A stretch of DNA of 64,000 nucleotides from Cercozoa sp. M6MM (GCA_040357565.1 JBDODJ010000024.1); one strand, 5' to 3'. Numbered from the stretch's first letter, positions 30,960 to 43,700 are shown. A program made the numbers and translations. Notes: generated by a model from the sequence alone, not told the origin.

Positions 30960-32479
30960 ATGCTTCCCCTAGTAAACGCGCCCAAGTGGACATGCAGGCC
31001 GACCGACGATGCCTCTGCAATGGTCGAGCGCTGGCGCCCCGCGATCAGGCACCACACATTCTGTCACTGGGCGGTCGCGATCCTGCTCCTCGCTTCGGTA
31101 CCCGTTCCATGCACCAAGCGGCGTGCGTCTGCTGTATGTGTGCCCGTTATGTGTAGACACTTCTCGTGTACGCGTGGCATTTCGATCCGATCTTGGAGTC
31201 CTTCGACCCGAAGCTGGTGGCAATCGATCCGACGCAACGTAACCACATTGTGTCGCGCAAGGTCGATTCAGCCCCTGCCGCTGCGTACTTGCAGCAGTTC
31301 GGCGCTCTTGGACACGCGCCCGCAGACGGGCATGGCGAGTCGCCTTGGTTGCACTTCGCGCGCACGCGACTGGATCTGCCACACGACATCAAGGCGTGGT
31401 TGGACTTCGCGTGGGCGCCCCTGTACCTGCCGTACGACAACGGCACGGTCGACTTGGCGTCCCTCCTCGGAGGCAGCGGACGGATCCACTTTCTGCACCA
31501 GGGTGGCAAGCGGCCACAAATTGCCGATACGAGTCGATTCGATCTGGCTCAAGTCCGGATCCCGTCCGCGTACGCGCACCATGTGTTGGCGCTTCGGTCC
31601 GACCATAAGTCACTGCTCGTGTGCGGGGTCGAAACGAACCCCACCTTCCACGCAGGCGTGTGCACGATGTTCGCTGTGGCCCGCTCGCTCTGTCTGCATT
31701 TCGTAGATCCGAGTAAGTGCGACTTCCACGAAGTCACCGCGATCGCCGCGTTCGGGGAGAAAGAATTCCTCCTGCACTATTGCCCGGATCGTACAGACGC
31801 GTTGGTGGCCGACATGCTGCATGCCGTGGCGCGAATGTTGCATGCCAGGTGGGAACAGATGACAGACGCAGAGCGCAGCGCGCTGTACATTGCCACGCGG
31901 CTGCACATGAGCGACGGTCTTATCCCGACGCTTCTCGTGATTCTCGATTGCGTCCTGGTGGCCGTTTGCCGCCCACTCGCGCTGGTTGTGCTTTTCGTGG
32001 GGTGCTTGCTTCCGAGCATCGAAGAGCGTATTTTCTATCCCGGGATGCGGGCCGCAGAACGGCTGTTACCGGTCATCCGCACTCTGACCGTCACGAGCAA
32101 CCGATGGAGCGCCGGTGTGCTGGCCATAATCACATGGGCCTCGCTGCAGCAGGTGGCCGAAATCTCGGGCCAGTTGCTGACGCGAGTAGATGCTTCGATC
32201 CGACTCGCCGACGGGAGCACCCGCGACACAATCCGCATGACGACGCAGGTGGACACCTACGTGGCGAGTGCAGTGGCAAGCGCGGTGGCCATCGCATCAA
32301 CGCTCTTGTCCGCCGCTCCGCCGAAAAACTACAACGCCGCTTCCATGATGCGTTCGGTGGGACGCCGTTCGCTGCTTTGGCGATCGGTGCTCTGTTCACT
32401 GTCCGATGCCACGGTGGCCTCGCTTTTCGCGACACACCTTGTACTGGCATTGCACCCGTACACCTACCTGGGCTTGTGA
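30960..32479 (+). CDS. Orphan multi-pass membrane protein, one intron
   Basis: No family recognised. ATG 30960 (or an in-frame ATG at 30903) gives MLPLVNAPKWT. One intron, GTACCCG near 31099 to GTGTAG near 31157, joins HWAVAILLLAS to TLLVYAWHFDPILE, completing a membrane segment. The remaining exon of about 1.3 kb is continuous, the longest unbroken frame in the window. It encodes a soluble-looking part to about residue 300, then a strongly hydrophobic stretch (GLIPTLLVILDCVLVAVC and ALVVLFVGCLLP), followed by LPSIEERIFYP and two weaker hydrophobic stretches near the end. Stop TGA at 32477-32479. Its neighbours have many introns, so it may be a young, retroposed or acquired gene. Possibly of viral origin, which I cannot show. 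Confidence 0.6.
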
Positions 32480-32884
32480 TTCTGCCGCAGCCTTTCGTCT
32501 TTTCCTGGCGTAGTCCACTTTTGCACGGAGCTTAGAGAGATGCTTTGCCTGGTCGGCAGAGAGCCCTTTCTGGAAAGGAACAATCTATCGTGTGCTCTTT
32601 CGAGGTCAGTATCAAGCACAGGGTAATTAGCAGAGTCTTAAAGGAAACCAACTAAGTAGTTCCCCTGCACGCATAGGGGAAGGGTTTTAACACTTTCCGA
32701 AGGTCAGGGTACCAACCAACAAACACAATACACCACTCTCTAAGGGTCCTTAGTGAATGACTTTCTCCCGCGGAGCACCAAGACTCAGACAGACCTGACT
32801 GACCAGACGAGATAGAGAATATGGTTTCGTAACAATTCCCTTGTTGTGCATTCGCAGTGCGAAGTGTGGAGTGCACGCATTCAG
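32480..32884. other. Convergent spacer holding a dispersed repeat copy
   Basis: Between the 3' ends of the orphan membrane gene and the EF-hand gene. It contains the repeat copy at 32624-32670; otherwise no feature. Confidence 0.5.
32624..32670 (+). repeat. Dispersed short repeat, copy 1
   Basis: Contains GAGTCTTAAAGGAAACCAAC then TAAGTAGTTCCCCTGCAC. 35 or so of 39 positions match the copy at 48831-48885. Confidence 0.8.
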
Positions 32885-34229
32885 TTACTTCTCAATCAAC
32901 GTGCCGCCATCCTCGTTCGCACGTGCCTCGGCAAGCGGATCCACCGTACCCACTGTAGATGCCCAGTTAGGGGAATAATGTGCTCAAGAATGAAGAACTC
33001 GTACTAATAGTACCAATAGCACGTTGGAACTCTTGCCAAGAGAGCACACCGTCGTGATTGGCGTCGACTGCCTTAAACTGCAACAAGTGGATTCATATCG
33101 CACACACAAGCACAGCAAACTGCGGATGTGTTTAGATACCACACGGAGGAGTGCTTCGGTCGGAGACTGCTCGGCAAGCGAAGACGCAAACTCTTCTTTG
33201 CTCACCTACAGTGATATGTGATATGTGTGCACTTGCATGAGAGCACGCGAACATGGCAGCGTACAACACCATCGCCGTCCTTGTCCAACTCTGCGCGAAA
33301 AGCAAAGCATGTATCACGATTGATTGGTGCAAAGAAGATAAACACACCGTCAAACACGCGACGAATATCTCCAACGTGACGCTCCAGTCGGCGCCGCGCG
33401 GAACACTACAATAATCGCAGCATGAGCAGTCGGCATCTGCAGTTTGGCACCAACTGACAGCAGTACAACGTACCAGAATGAACTCGTCAAAACTCACGAG
33501 ACCGTCCTTGTCGAGATCGGCGTTCTCAAACACCTGAGCTCGACAGAGTCAGCAGGTTTGCAAAAACACACATCGAGAGGGAACAATGAATAAACCTCCT
33601 CAGCGCGCAACTCTGCGGCGTCCTCGTCGACTCCGACCGACGTCAGCACAAACACAACGTCTGTGTGGCACATGACATGGACTACAAGAGGCCACGCATG
33701 GCATTGGACAGAGAGCATATATACCTTCGCGGGAGAAATGACCGTCCCGAGTTCGATCGAGCGTGCTGAAGGCATCTTGGAAAGCCTGCTTGTCTTCTTC
33801 GGGCAAGAGAGTCACCAGCAGAGAAGCGACCAGACTACAGATTCCATTGTTAGACTGCAAACACACATGGGAAGCACGCTGTACGTTTTTAAAGTCGATG
33901 TATCTTCGGAAGAGGACACCTTGCCAGACTAAGCAAAACGAGAGATTCAGTCAAAGCGGGTGAAAGAGGGGATACATGGAGTGTACAGAAACGCTGAGTT
34001 CATTCAGCTGTTCCACAGTCTGTTCCACGCTCACTGCAATGCCAAGAAACGCGATACAATCAACTTTACTGTCTCACAGCACACGAAAGAAAAAAGAGCA
34101 CTTTCTCAGGTTGTGTGACTTTTTGGCTGTGTGCACTGCTCACTTTGGAAAGCGGAATTTGAGACTGGCCAGGACTCTAAATCAACTACAAGAAGTGATG
34201 TACTCACTGGTCTCACTGGACTGACCCAT
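32885..34229 (-). CDS. EF-hand calcium-binding protein
   Basis: Calmodulin/CDPK-like EF-hand protein with no kinase domain in reach. Proposed start at 34229 is MGQSSET, which could be N-myristoylated. The next exons (SVEQTVEQLNELS near 34035; a poorly resolved join near 33930) lead to LPEEDKQAFQDAFSTLDRTR, then DGHFSRE (33810-33745). DGHF keeps only part of a loop. VFENADLDKDGLVSFDEFIL (33533-33474) is a full EF loop (DLDKDGLVSFDE). ELDKDGDGVV (near 33290) and FKAVDANHDGVLSWQEFQ (33078-33025) are two more. It ends EDGGTLIEK, TAA at 32885. The PEEDKQAF lead resembles the junction before the EF hands of CDPKs. Confidence 0.7.
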
Positions 34230-34357
34230 TGATCAAGGCTCGGCTGTCGGTCCAGAGAAAAATGATTCGGTCAATTGTACCAGATGTAGCCACTTCGACA
34301 CAGTGCTAGCGAGTGACTGCCAGTGCTTCCAGCGTGGTGCTCCCGTAAACTGACAAG

Positions 34358-36371
34358 ATGCTGCAGCGCGCCGTTGCGGCGACGCGGCGAAAGTGTGGGC
34401 ATCTGTCTGCGTCGCGCGCCTTTGCCGTCTCTGAGGTGCCAATGACGATGGGCAAGTGGATCCCCAGGTGATTTTTTCTTGTACTTGAGCCTCGTGAGAC
34501 TTGATCGCCGATTGCGAAAATATCAGCAAGCGATAAATGAAAATGACAATTCAATTTGTGCAGGGAAGACGATCAGTTCCACGAGGAGTTGCAGCGGTGG
34601 GGTTTGGAGGAGTGGTCTACCTTCCAGAACGACCTGACGCCCGAGGAGCGCACGGCCGAAGACCGCGCGTTTGTCGAAGCCTACGCGCATGTGGTCGAGC
34701 AGAACGAGGCCAACAACGACTACACCCGCATGTTGTCGGCGCGGCCCACGCAACCCACGGTCAAGGACCGCGCGGTGGACCCGCTCGAGCCGACGCGTTT
34801 TCAGGAGCACCTGACCGGTGTCCGTATGACCACTGCCGCCGACCACGGCCTCAACAAGATTAAGGGTACACTGCTGCATAGTGTATGTCTGTAGCGTATG
34901 CCAGGATCTCTGGATGGACGCTGTATGTTGGCAGGCTGGTCGTTCGAACCAAACGCTGAGTTCAAGGTGCTGTTCGAGGATCCCACCGAGCACTTCAGCG
35001 GCCAGCTCACTGACAACGGTCCGACGAGAGTACTGCCCCGAGAGGACGGCTACCGTGTCGAGGATGTACGGCTTGCTTTTCCTTGTGTGTCCCGTGTGCC
35101 ATGTGCATTCGTTCCCTTGATGAGTGTGTGTGCATGTGTGTATGTGTGTGTATGCCTATGTGTGTATATGTGCTGTGCCGATGCTCGACAGGGCAAGATC
35201 ATCCGTCGCGCCGCACTGCCGCAGCCGGGCGATTTCAAGCTGCCGTCGATGCTCGAGGTCGAGGGTCTGTCGACCTTCTACAACATCGGTCACAAGTTCG
35301 TGTCGCACACGCGACGCATGGGCCGCGTGCAGCGCATCAAGACTATGGTACCTGAGTCATACAGTCCAGTGCTACATGTCCGGTGCTACATGTCTGTGTG
35401 TCTGTTGGTATACGTCCTCCTTGTTGTGCTATGAAGGTGGTGGTTGGCAACGGTCGCGGCCTCGTGGGCTGGGGCATTGGCTCGCACGAGCGAAGTGACG
35501 TGGCCTCCGAGGCGGCCTTTGCCATGGCACGTCGCAACGTCATGTTCGTGCCGCGCTACCAGGACTCGGCGCTGTTCCACAACCTCGAGTGCAAGGTGCT
35601 CGGCCAGCGCGTCAAGCTGTTCGCCACGCCGGTTTGTTTGCTCTCTTACCTCCTTTACCCCCTCCCACATTACCCATTACCCCCCCCCCCCCCGATATGC
35701 AGGAGGGCCACGGCAAGATGTCGTCGCCGCTCGCGATGACTCTTCTCGAGTGTGCCGGCATTCGCAACGTGTCGGTCAAGACCTACGGCACGCGCACGCC
35801 CTTCATTGTGATCTCGGCGATCTGGAAGGCGCTGCAGCAGCACAACGACGCACAGACTGTACTGCTACTATACTGCTACTCGTGTGCTAGTGCGCTGGTG
35901 TGCTGGTGCTTTGGGTTTAGTGTGTCTTGTGGGAGGGAGAGAGAGAGGGAAATAATGTGTATGTGTGTACCTCGGTATCTGGGTGTGCTGAGCAGGTCGT
36001 GCACCGACGTGGCCGTGACTTTGCCACGGCAGTGCCGCAGCTGGACGAGTTCGCGTATCATATGGTGCCCGGCTTTGAGCACGCCTCGGTTGCGTACGTC
36101 TCTCTGTCGCTGTTCCCTGTCTGTGCTTACCGCCACTGCTCTATCTCAACTGTGTCCTTTGCAGTGAGGCCAGAAGGGTACTCCAGAACCACATGAAGCA
36201 GTACAGTGCGTCGGCGGTTCGCGAGAGTCCGAACCTGCACGCGCACCAGGTAGCGAGAGAGCCCAGTGTGTCAAATATGTTTTTCGTATTCCTCCCTTGT
36301 GACAGGTGTTCAACCCGGACCTGTGGGAGACGACGAACTCGCAGGTCACCTCGCCTGACGGTGCCGAGTAG
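34358..36371 (+). CDS. MRPS5: Mitochondrial small-subunit ribosomal protein uS5m
   Basis: Ribosomal protein S5 of the mitochondrial ribosome. ATG 34358 opens MLQRAVAATRRKCGHLSASR, a typical import leader. The long N-terminal extension (acidic helices, 34563-34864 and 34938-35065) is as in mitochondrial forms. The double-stranded-RNA-binding S5 domain follows: FYNIGHKFVSHTRRMGRVQ, RIKTM joined to VVVGNGRGLVGWGIG (35433-35480), ASEAAFAMARRNVMFVPRY. The C-terminal S5 domain reads GHGKMSSPLAMTLLECAGIR, NVSVKTYG and FIVISAIWKALQQH (35703-35850). The tail ends SQVTSPDGAE, TAG 36369-36371. Nine exons; donors are mostly GTAC. A C-rich intron lies at 35636-35697. Confidence 0.94.
35636..35702 (+). repeat. 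C-rich intron tract (TTACCC/poly-C)
   Basis: Whole short intron is pyrimidine-rich: CCTTTACCCCC, ATTACCCATTACC, then a run of about 14 C before the acceptor. Confidence 0.85.
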
Positions 36372-36498
36372 ACCCATCGGCCTACAAGGGTTCAGTAGGC
36401 GTTTTTGAGCGATTTTAACGGACAACATGGCATGCGTATGCCGGTTAGTATACGTAGTACATTTTTAGTTATATGGGAGAACCAACAAGCTGGTCCCT

Positions 36499-37567
36499 CT
36501 AGAGAATCGCCGAGGTCTCCACGTTGCGCAGCAGCCAGTTGCGCCAGCGTGCCAGCGCAGTGAGCGGGAACACGTTGCGGTACGCCGTGTAGGTGATCAT
36601 GCAGCTGCCGTTGAAGACGCCGGTGATGGCGTCCTGCGGCCAGTCACCGTCGGCCTGCTGCTTGGACTCCAGAAAGGCGGCCGCCTTACGCATCGCAGTC
36701 TCGTAGTCCTCTAACACACATACACATAGACATACACACACACCATAAACAGAGAGGGGCACCTGGCGCATCGCGCGGACAGTCGGCCTCGGCGAGTGCC
36801 ATGAGTGCCCACGCGGTCTGAACGATCTGCGAGCCTTCTGGGTGGTCGTGGTACTCGTACTTGACGCAGCTGTTGAAGTGTTCACCCCAGCCGCCGTCCT
36901 CTACGACAGGGAAAGAACGGGAGGGGGAGGGGTTAAACTCAGTCCAAGCAGATAAAAGGAAGGCTACCGTTCTGTTTGGTGACGAGGAACTCGCATGCCT
37001 TGCGCAGGTGCTCGCTGGTGTCCCAGGTCTCACCACACGCACGCAGCATGTCGACACCGAAGAAGGCAGCGTAGGTGAAACCGACACCCCAGGAGCCATA
37101 CCTGCGTATCAATAACATCGATGTGATATGCTTGCCATCCGGTCCAGTTCGACGAGTGTGGTGTTGCAGGACTGTACCACGACCCGTCCTTCCGTTGTCG
37201 CTGCTTGACGAAGTCAATGCCACGGCGCAGTGCCGTCTCAATGTCCTGCCGGCGGTAGTCGCCGTCCACTTGCTCCTGCACCAGCAACATGCCTTCGAGG
37301 AACACGAGACTTAGATCAAGGGCGTACCCGGAAACGAAGCAGTGCAGTGCACACCGAGGCTGTCAACTCAATGTAGGAGTAGTCCTGTTGCAACAACAAA
37401 CGCATGCACAGTCGAGCATAGACATATACATGATAAAATAGAAGAAACACGAGTACCACCATGATGTCTGCAAAGACACCGGACGGGTTGAATGTCTCCA
37501 GCCACGTGCCTGCTCGCTGCGGCTCGTAGGGAGAGAAGCCACCTGCATACATGTAGCAACTATATCC

Positions 37568-37606
<39 letters not shown>

Positions 37607-38412
37607 ACAATATGTATATCTATATACAATAAAGCACCATCGGTGTTCTGGAAGGTGAGCACAAAGTCCACGGCGCTGCGCAGGCGTTCGTCAGTGACAC
37701 GCAGACCAAAGGGCTCCTGTCACAGGGCAGTGGGAACTCACACAGGGGGAGGACACCTTATGTGAAGTGAGGCGAGCACTCACCTTGACACCGGCCTGCC
37801 GCAGGGCCATGACGGCCTTCATGCCGTGTGCCGTGCAGTCACTGACAGGCCAGCCATTATCGGTTGTGCTGAAGGGCCAGGCACCTGCACGACACAAGGG
37901 TGTATACGTCTCCAAAAGAAAGCAAGGAAGAGAGGAACCCTTGGTGATGTGTCGGTAGTATCGCTCGTGCTCGCCCTCGGGCACAATGTCCTGCACCATC
38001 TGCTGTCGTTCGACAAAGCCAAAGGCGCGCTCGAGACACGGCCTGAACCGTTGCACGATCGGCTCGCCGGCCTCGCACAGCGCCATCACTGCAAAGGTGC
38101 AGTCCCATAACTGCACACATACATTTACAAATTGTAGACATAAATACAACCATATATGCGTATATACATGGCTATATATAGATACATATATTATTATATA
38201 TGTAAGGTAGCGCAGTACCTGCGAGCCATTGTAGCCTTGACACTTCATGCCGTCTTCAGCGAGCCACAGGTAGTCGCGCAGACGGTCGACGTGTCGTCGG
38301 AAGTGGTCCGACTCGGCGCCCAGTCGGTGCCACACGCAGATCATGTTGATCGCCTTCGACACCGGTCCGATGTCGACGCAGAACGTGTGTCTGTCCTGCC
38401 AACACACATGTA

Positions 38413-38460
<48 letters not shown>

Positions 38461-38470
38461 NNNNNNNNNN

Positions 38471-38520
<50 letters not shown>

Positions 38521-40578
38521 GTAAACACAAAGAACAACACTAAAGGCTATGGGTACCTCGGCATCGATGAGCTCGAAACACCAGTCGGCAGCACGACGAC
38601 GCCAGGTCTTGAACCCTGGTAGTGTGTTGGCACACCTAGGATGAGATCAACAAGGGAGGGTAAGGGTAATGCACCGGGGGAAGGGAGAGAAGACTACCAC
38701 TCTAACGCGTCCATGACCTTGAAACTCAGCGTGAGCCACTTGGAGGCCGGGCGGTAGTCATCGGGTGCCGCCACCTTGTCGCTATGAGACACACATAGTC
38801 AAAGTCCAAGACACGCGAGCAACCTTGTGTCTCCCCTACCAGGCAGCCTTCCAGTCGATCTCATGGTACGGCACTGTGTACAACTCGCGGCGCAGCGAGC
38901 GCAGCGTTTCGCCCAGCGGCGTGTCGGCACTCGCGTTGGCCTGTACACACAGCAGTCAGTCAGTCAGTCAGTCAGTCAGTCAGTCAGTCAGTCAGTCAGT
39001 CAGTCAGTCAGTCAATAACTAGTGGCATCCCCTGTTGTGTCAATCGACTCGAAAGCTACCTGGATACGCTTGGCGTAGCAGTAGCCCATCGGCAGGTAGA
39101 CTTGCCTGGTGTGGCACCACATCTTGGACTGTAGTTTACATGCAGGTGGGCAGCAGACAGGGTACAAACAAAACAGCATCTGAGGCAGGTACCGGATGAG
39201 CCGGCACAAAGGAAGGTAGCGACCACATCTCGGGCCACAGCGAGTGCATGCCGTGCCACTCGTACACGCCGAGGACCGAGAGCCAGAACTTGCCCCAGTG
39301 AGGCACACCGTCAGCACCGCCTGTCACAGTACACACACACACATGTGCTACTGGCTTAGTCCCGCCCCCTCCCCCACGTACCATGCTTATGGATGAAGGC
39401 GCGAGCACGCGCGCAGACAGGATCGTCCGCAGCAGCGCCCAGCAGACGCAGCGCCACGTAGTTCAGCGCCGTGCCGAACATGGTCGAATGCGCGTCCTGC
39501 GTGTTTGTACAAGATACAAGATACAAGGGACACACACACACAAGGCAGTGATAGAGTGACAAAGGAAGGAGAACCTCGACATGCAAGCCCCAGCCACCGT
39601 CGACGGTGCTCTGATGGTTCTTCAAGTAGCGACGCATCTCGGCACATGCCTCGCTACTGATACCTTCCTCGGTACCGAGAATGCCTGTACACACAAACAC
39701 ACACACGGTATACACATGGCTTCAGTCACTTCAACTGGACTAAAACAGTACCCGTAATGGCAGCAGCAATAACAACACCAGGAAGCAGGAACATTGGGCC
39801 ACCGTAGTCACCTAATCGCACATACCCACACATACACACATAAGCACAGTGTGACGAGGGACCATACACACACGCATACATAAACACCCACAGGCACACA
39901 TACATACACACACACACAGGCACACACACATAACACACACAGGCACACACACACATACATACACATACATACACACACACACATACATACACATACAGGC
40001 GCACACACCTTGCCAACAGCCGTTCGGGTCCTGCAGCCTCTCGTAAAACGCCATGCCTCGCTCCAAAGCCGGTATCGGATCGTTCTAACACACACGAACT
40101 CCTTTCATGACAAGTGGACGGACAGGCTGAGTCTGCTAGTACCGGGAACTGCGGCTCCTGCAGCGACAGCGGCTGTTCGAACGAGGCCGGCGGCCACTCG
40201 GTTTCCACCTTGGCGCTGTTCTCTTTGTCCTCGTGGACACACACCGTGCTCTAACAAGGATGACAAGCATGCCTGCAAAACACCCAAACAAGCAGGCAAG
40301 CCTGATGCAGACGCACCTGGAGCTCGAGACGCCGGAGTCGCAGGTGCCGGTGCAGCATGTCGCTTGCCGACGGGTACACTTCATAGGTCTCGGGACTTGT
40401 CGCACCCAGCATCTCCTGCTGCTCCTTCTCGACCTGTTTGTATTATCCCACACTTGGCACCCTCGGCATTAAGGAAAGTGTGGATACTATAAGAACGCAC
40501 CGACTTCTCCCAATCGGTCTCGGCGACGCGCCATTGCCAAACAGCACGACCGCGCAGATTCGTCTCAAGGTCCCACAT
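36499..40578 (-). CDS. Oxidosqualene cyclase, lanosterol-synthase-like
   Basis: Cyclises 2,3-oxidosqualene to the first sterol, on the ER/lipid droplet. Start [17 protein letters not shown] at 40578 fits the MWxL lead of the family; an in-frame ATG is at 40638. About twenty exons: [58 protein letters not shown] ([18 protein letters not shown]), [20 protein letters not shown] (38283-38222), [20 protein letters not shown] (37880-37821), QW repeats, [45 protein letters not shown]; end SAIL, TAG 36499. Catalytic Asp is in SDCTAH. Pocket residues are Tyr (QGYNGSQ), Asn and Val (NGWPV). Usual Glu of DCTAE is His, and the usual Cys of the ECT motif is Leu (YIELTA, near 37365). Confidence 0.93.
37568..37602. 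repeat. (TA)n microsatellite
   Basis: TA repeats in a cyclase intron. Confidence 0.9.
38409..38517. repeat. (CA)n tract with 10-N gap (38461-38470)
   Basis: CA repeats on both sides in the same orientation; intron of the minus-strand cyclase. Confidence 0.96.
38953..39013. repeat. (CAGT)n tetranucleotide repeat
   Basis: About fifteen perfect CAGT units in a cyclase intron, the only tetranucleotide array of this length in the window. Confidence 0.96.
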
Positions 40579-41092
40579 AAGAGATCTCAATGTGATCGAG
40601 AGAGTTAGCACTGTTGTCACGTTTCTCTGAAACCACACGACGTGCCTTTGATTAAAGGCGCGAATATTTTGCGGATCGCCGGGGCGTCCAAACAGACTAA
40701 AAAATTAAGATTGTAGCCGCCATCCTTCGACTCAGACTGTCTCTTGACTCCTCGCTCGAATCGCCGCCGACTCGCCGCGTATCGCCTCAATCGAATTCAA
40801 CGGCCTGTGGTGAGTTTTCGGGTAGTTGGCAAGCCAGGAGTGGTTGTGGGTCCCTGGTCGGTGCCCTTTTCTGGTCCGTTCTGAGCGTGTCATCAAGTGT
40901 CTCACAAAGCAATAGGGTTTGCGGTTGACTCTACTGTCTCAGAAATTGGTGTAGTGGTGTCGATCGACGCAAAAATTTAGCTTTCTCGCCCTGTGCGTGT
41001 TTGTCTCTTTGGCTTTTAATTTTTTGTTTTTTTTTTTGTTGATGCTGTTTTATTTGTTTCACTTGTTGTAGTTGGACTCCAATCGCCGCCTA
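40579..41092. promoter_or_regulatory. Divergent spacer between cyclase and Q/P/M-rich gene
   Basis: About 510 bases between outward starts. The right half is T-rich and ends in TTGTTGTAG just before 41072, which looks like an acceptor, so a 5' UTR intron of the plus-strand gene is likely. No other element identified. Confidence 0.45.
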
Positions 41093-42337
41093 ATGGACAC
41101 TTCGTTCTCCGGAGGAAGTGGTTCGCCTTCGGAAAACCCGATAGGACAGAACTCGGTACACTCGATGTCTTCCGGGCAGAACACTGTACAATTGACCTTT
41201 CCCTGTCGAACTCACCTATTCCCACGACATGACTTTTTCTTCGATCGCAGATGCCTAGCATGGTTCCCGACCAGAATATTGAGCAGCCACCTGTATTGCT
41301 TTCTTTGTTGAGCACATTTTCTCCCTTTGTGTACATAACAGATGTGTGATGCTGTGCAGAATGTGCGACCGCCAGAGCCGCCGCACCTGCCAGAGCAGCC
41401 CCCAATGGCGCCGATGTTGATGTCGCTGGCGGTGCCTTCCTTGCAGTACCACGCGACGGCCGAAGCAGCGGCACAGGAGGTATGCGCTGTGTTTTCTCTC
41501 ATTCAATGTGCACATTGCTCTTCTTGCTAACAGCAAGGACCGGTGATGACGGCCGAGTCGATGCAGATGCCGTCAGCACTGGCGACACCGCATGGCTTTG
41601 TCAACACGACGCGTCTGGTGTGGACACTCGGTCGTGCAGCAGCTCAGCTTGTCTTCGGCACAGGCGCAGGTCTCACACATTGCAATAGACCGTGCCCTAT
41701 GTGTACTAATGTCAATATGCGTCTGTGCAGGAACCATGGCGCTGGCGATGAAGCCGCGTCAAGACGAGGCCGGCAACGAGCAGACCATGCCACCGCCCCC
41801 ACCCCCGCCGCAGTCGTCGCAGCAGCAATCACAGCAGCAGCAGCAACAACCACAGCAACAACAACAGCAGCAGCAGCAACAACAACCACAGCAGCAGATG
41901 CCAATGCCAGTGCCTGGACCAGCAGTGCCGCCACTCTCCTCAGCTCCGATGCCGATGCAGCTGCCAATCCCGATGACGATGCCTCCACAGGTGCCGCCTC
42001 TTCTTGTATTTCTCCTTCGATCACTGCATGTGTTTCTTGTGCTCCTTCTCGTGTGTGAGTGTGCATGTGTGGCTATGATTGTACCGCATTGGCTGTGCAG
42101 ATGCCGGACTCGAGTGCCGACGTGTCGCAGGACATGGACGGCTCGGACGCCGCCGGCATCGACCCGAGCGACATCATCCGACAGGTCACTCCCACCGACG
42201 CACACCAGATGGTGCGTCTGTGCTGGGCACGCTACGGACCCAACCCAACCGACGCACAGCGTGCCGAGGCCATTCGCCGCTGGTGGACTGAGAACCGAAG
42301 TCGCACGCCGCTTACAGAGGTACCCCGCTCCCACCCT

Positions 42338-42385
<48 letters not shown>

Positions 42386-42395
42386 NNNNNNNNNN

Positions 42396-42443
<48 letters not shown>

Positions 42444-42915
42444 GCTTCTTACCTCCAGTCAATGCACAGGCCAACCTCCGGAGACTACGCAGTCGGCGCT
42501 TCACCAAGGCGCACAGCAACCGTCGGCGCAACCTGCGCGCGACGCTGGTGGACCGCGCGCGCAAGATGCAGCAGAAGCAGACCGGCATCATGTCGCCCGA
42601 CGGCAAGAGCGCCGAAGGCAAGAGTGATAAGACGCCCGATCTCTCGCTGAGTGGTACCGCCCCCTCCTCCTCCCCCCCCCCCGTGTCTGTGCCTAGGTCT
42701 GTCTATGTGTGTGTGTGTGTGTGCTGATGTACCCCCATGACTGGCAGGCCACGTGAACGACATTGTGAACACCTTCTTCGGCCCGATGCCGGAGGACGCG
42801 CTGCGCATTCGCTCCTTCGTGCAGGACACGCTGACACGAATGATGCGCGTCATGGAGAGCGGCGAGTGGGGGCCCGAGCGAGCCATCGTCGAGTTCGACG
42901 CTGCTCAAAACGCGG

Positions 42916-42958
<43 letters not shown>

Positions 42959-42974
42959 CTCTCTCGTTCTCTCT

Positions 42975-43029
<55 letters not shown>

Positions 43030-43624
43030 TGTGCCTAGGTGTGGATGGGCTGCGGAAGCAAGCGCCGGCCACCAGCAGTGCGACGCGGCAGTCAGACGCG
43101 GCCGCGCAAGCGCAGTCGCGCCTCGGACAGTCATTCGCAGCAGTCGCAGCCGCAGCCACAGCCTGCTGGTATAACACCTGAGGCTTGCTGTGATTTTATG
43201 GGAGCAGAGTCATGTTGCGACTTGTGAATCTGACTCAGTAGGCGTGCTGCCGATGATGCACGCCATGAATCCAATGGCGCCGATGATGGGCATGGCACCG
43301 CATGGTTTTGGCGCCGCCGGTGCACCCTCGATGGGTATGCCGATGCAGGGCGGTCTCCCGATGCACCACCACCACCAGGCTGGCTCGCGAGGTAGCTTGT
43401 CTCTTGCTCGACTAGGTGTCTGCTTAGTACGCTGTGTGTTCGTGCAGAAGGCAGCGGCTCGGACGCCGGTGCCACGGCACCTCCGCCTGCAATGTTGTCC
43501 GGCATGCCGATGCCTCTCGGTGTGCACCCGATGCAGCATGGCAGCATGATGCCCCCGATGACAGTGATGCCGTCTATGCCGCCGCACAACCTCGTCATGC
43601 AGGTGCTTACCTAGACTACCACCC

Positions 43625-43700
<76 letters not shown>

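Noticed and set aside
32885-34229. A calcium-dependent protein kinase
   Set aside because: Only EF hands are found; upstream sequence belongs to the uS5m gene on the other strand and holds no kinase motif.
36474-36500. A fourth copy of the dispersed hairpin repeat
   Set aside because: It shares the fold (GAACCAAC...GGTCCC) but matches at too few positions, and it could be a chance stem near the cyclase stop.
38953-39013. A CRISPR-like or coding repeat
   Set aside because: It is a plain CAGT tetranucleotide run inside an intron, with no spacers.
36499-40578. Calling the cyclase a cycloartenol synthase
   Set aside because: Only the Tyr of the three diagnostic residues is CAS-like; Asn and Val at the other two sites point to lanosterol synthase.
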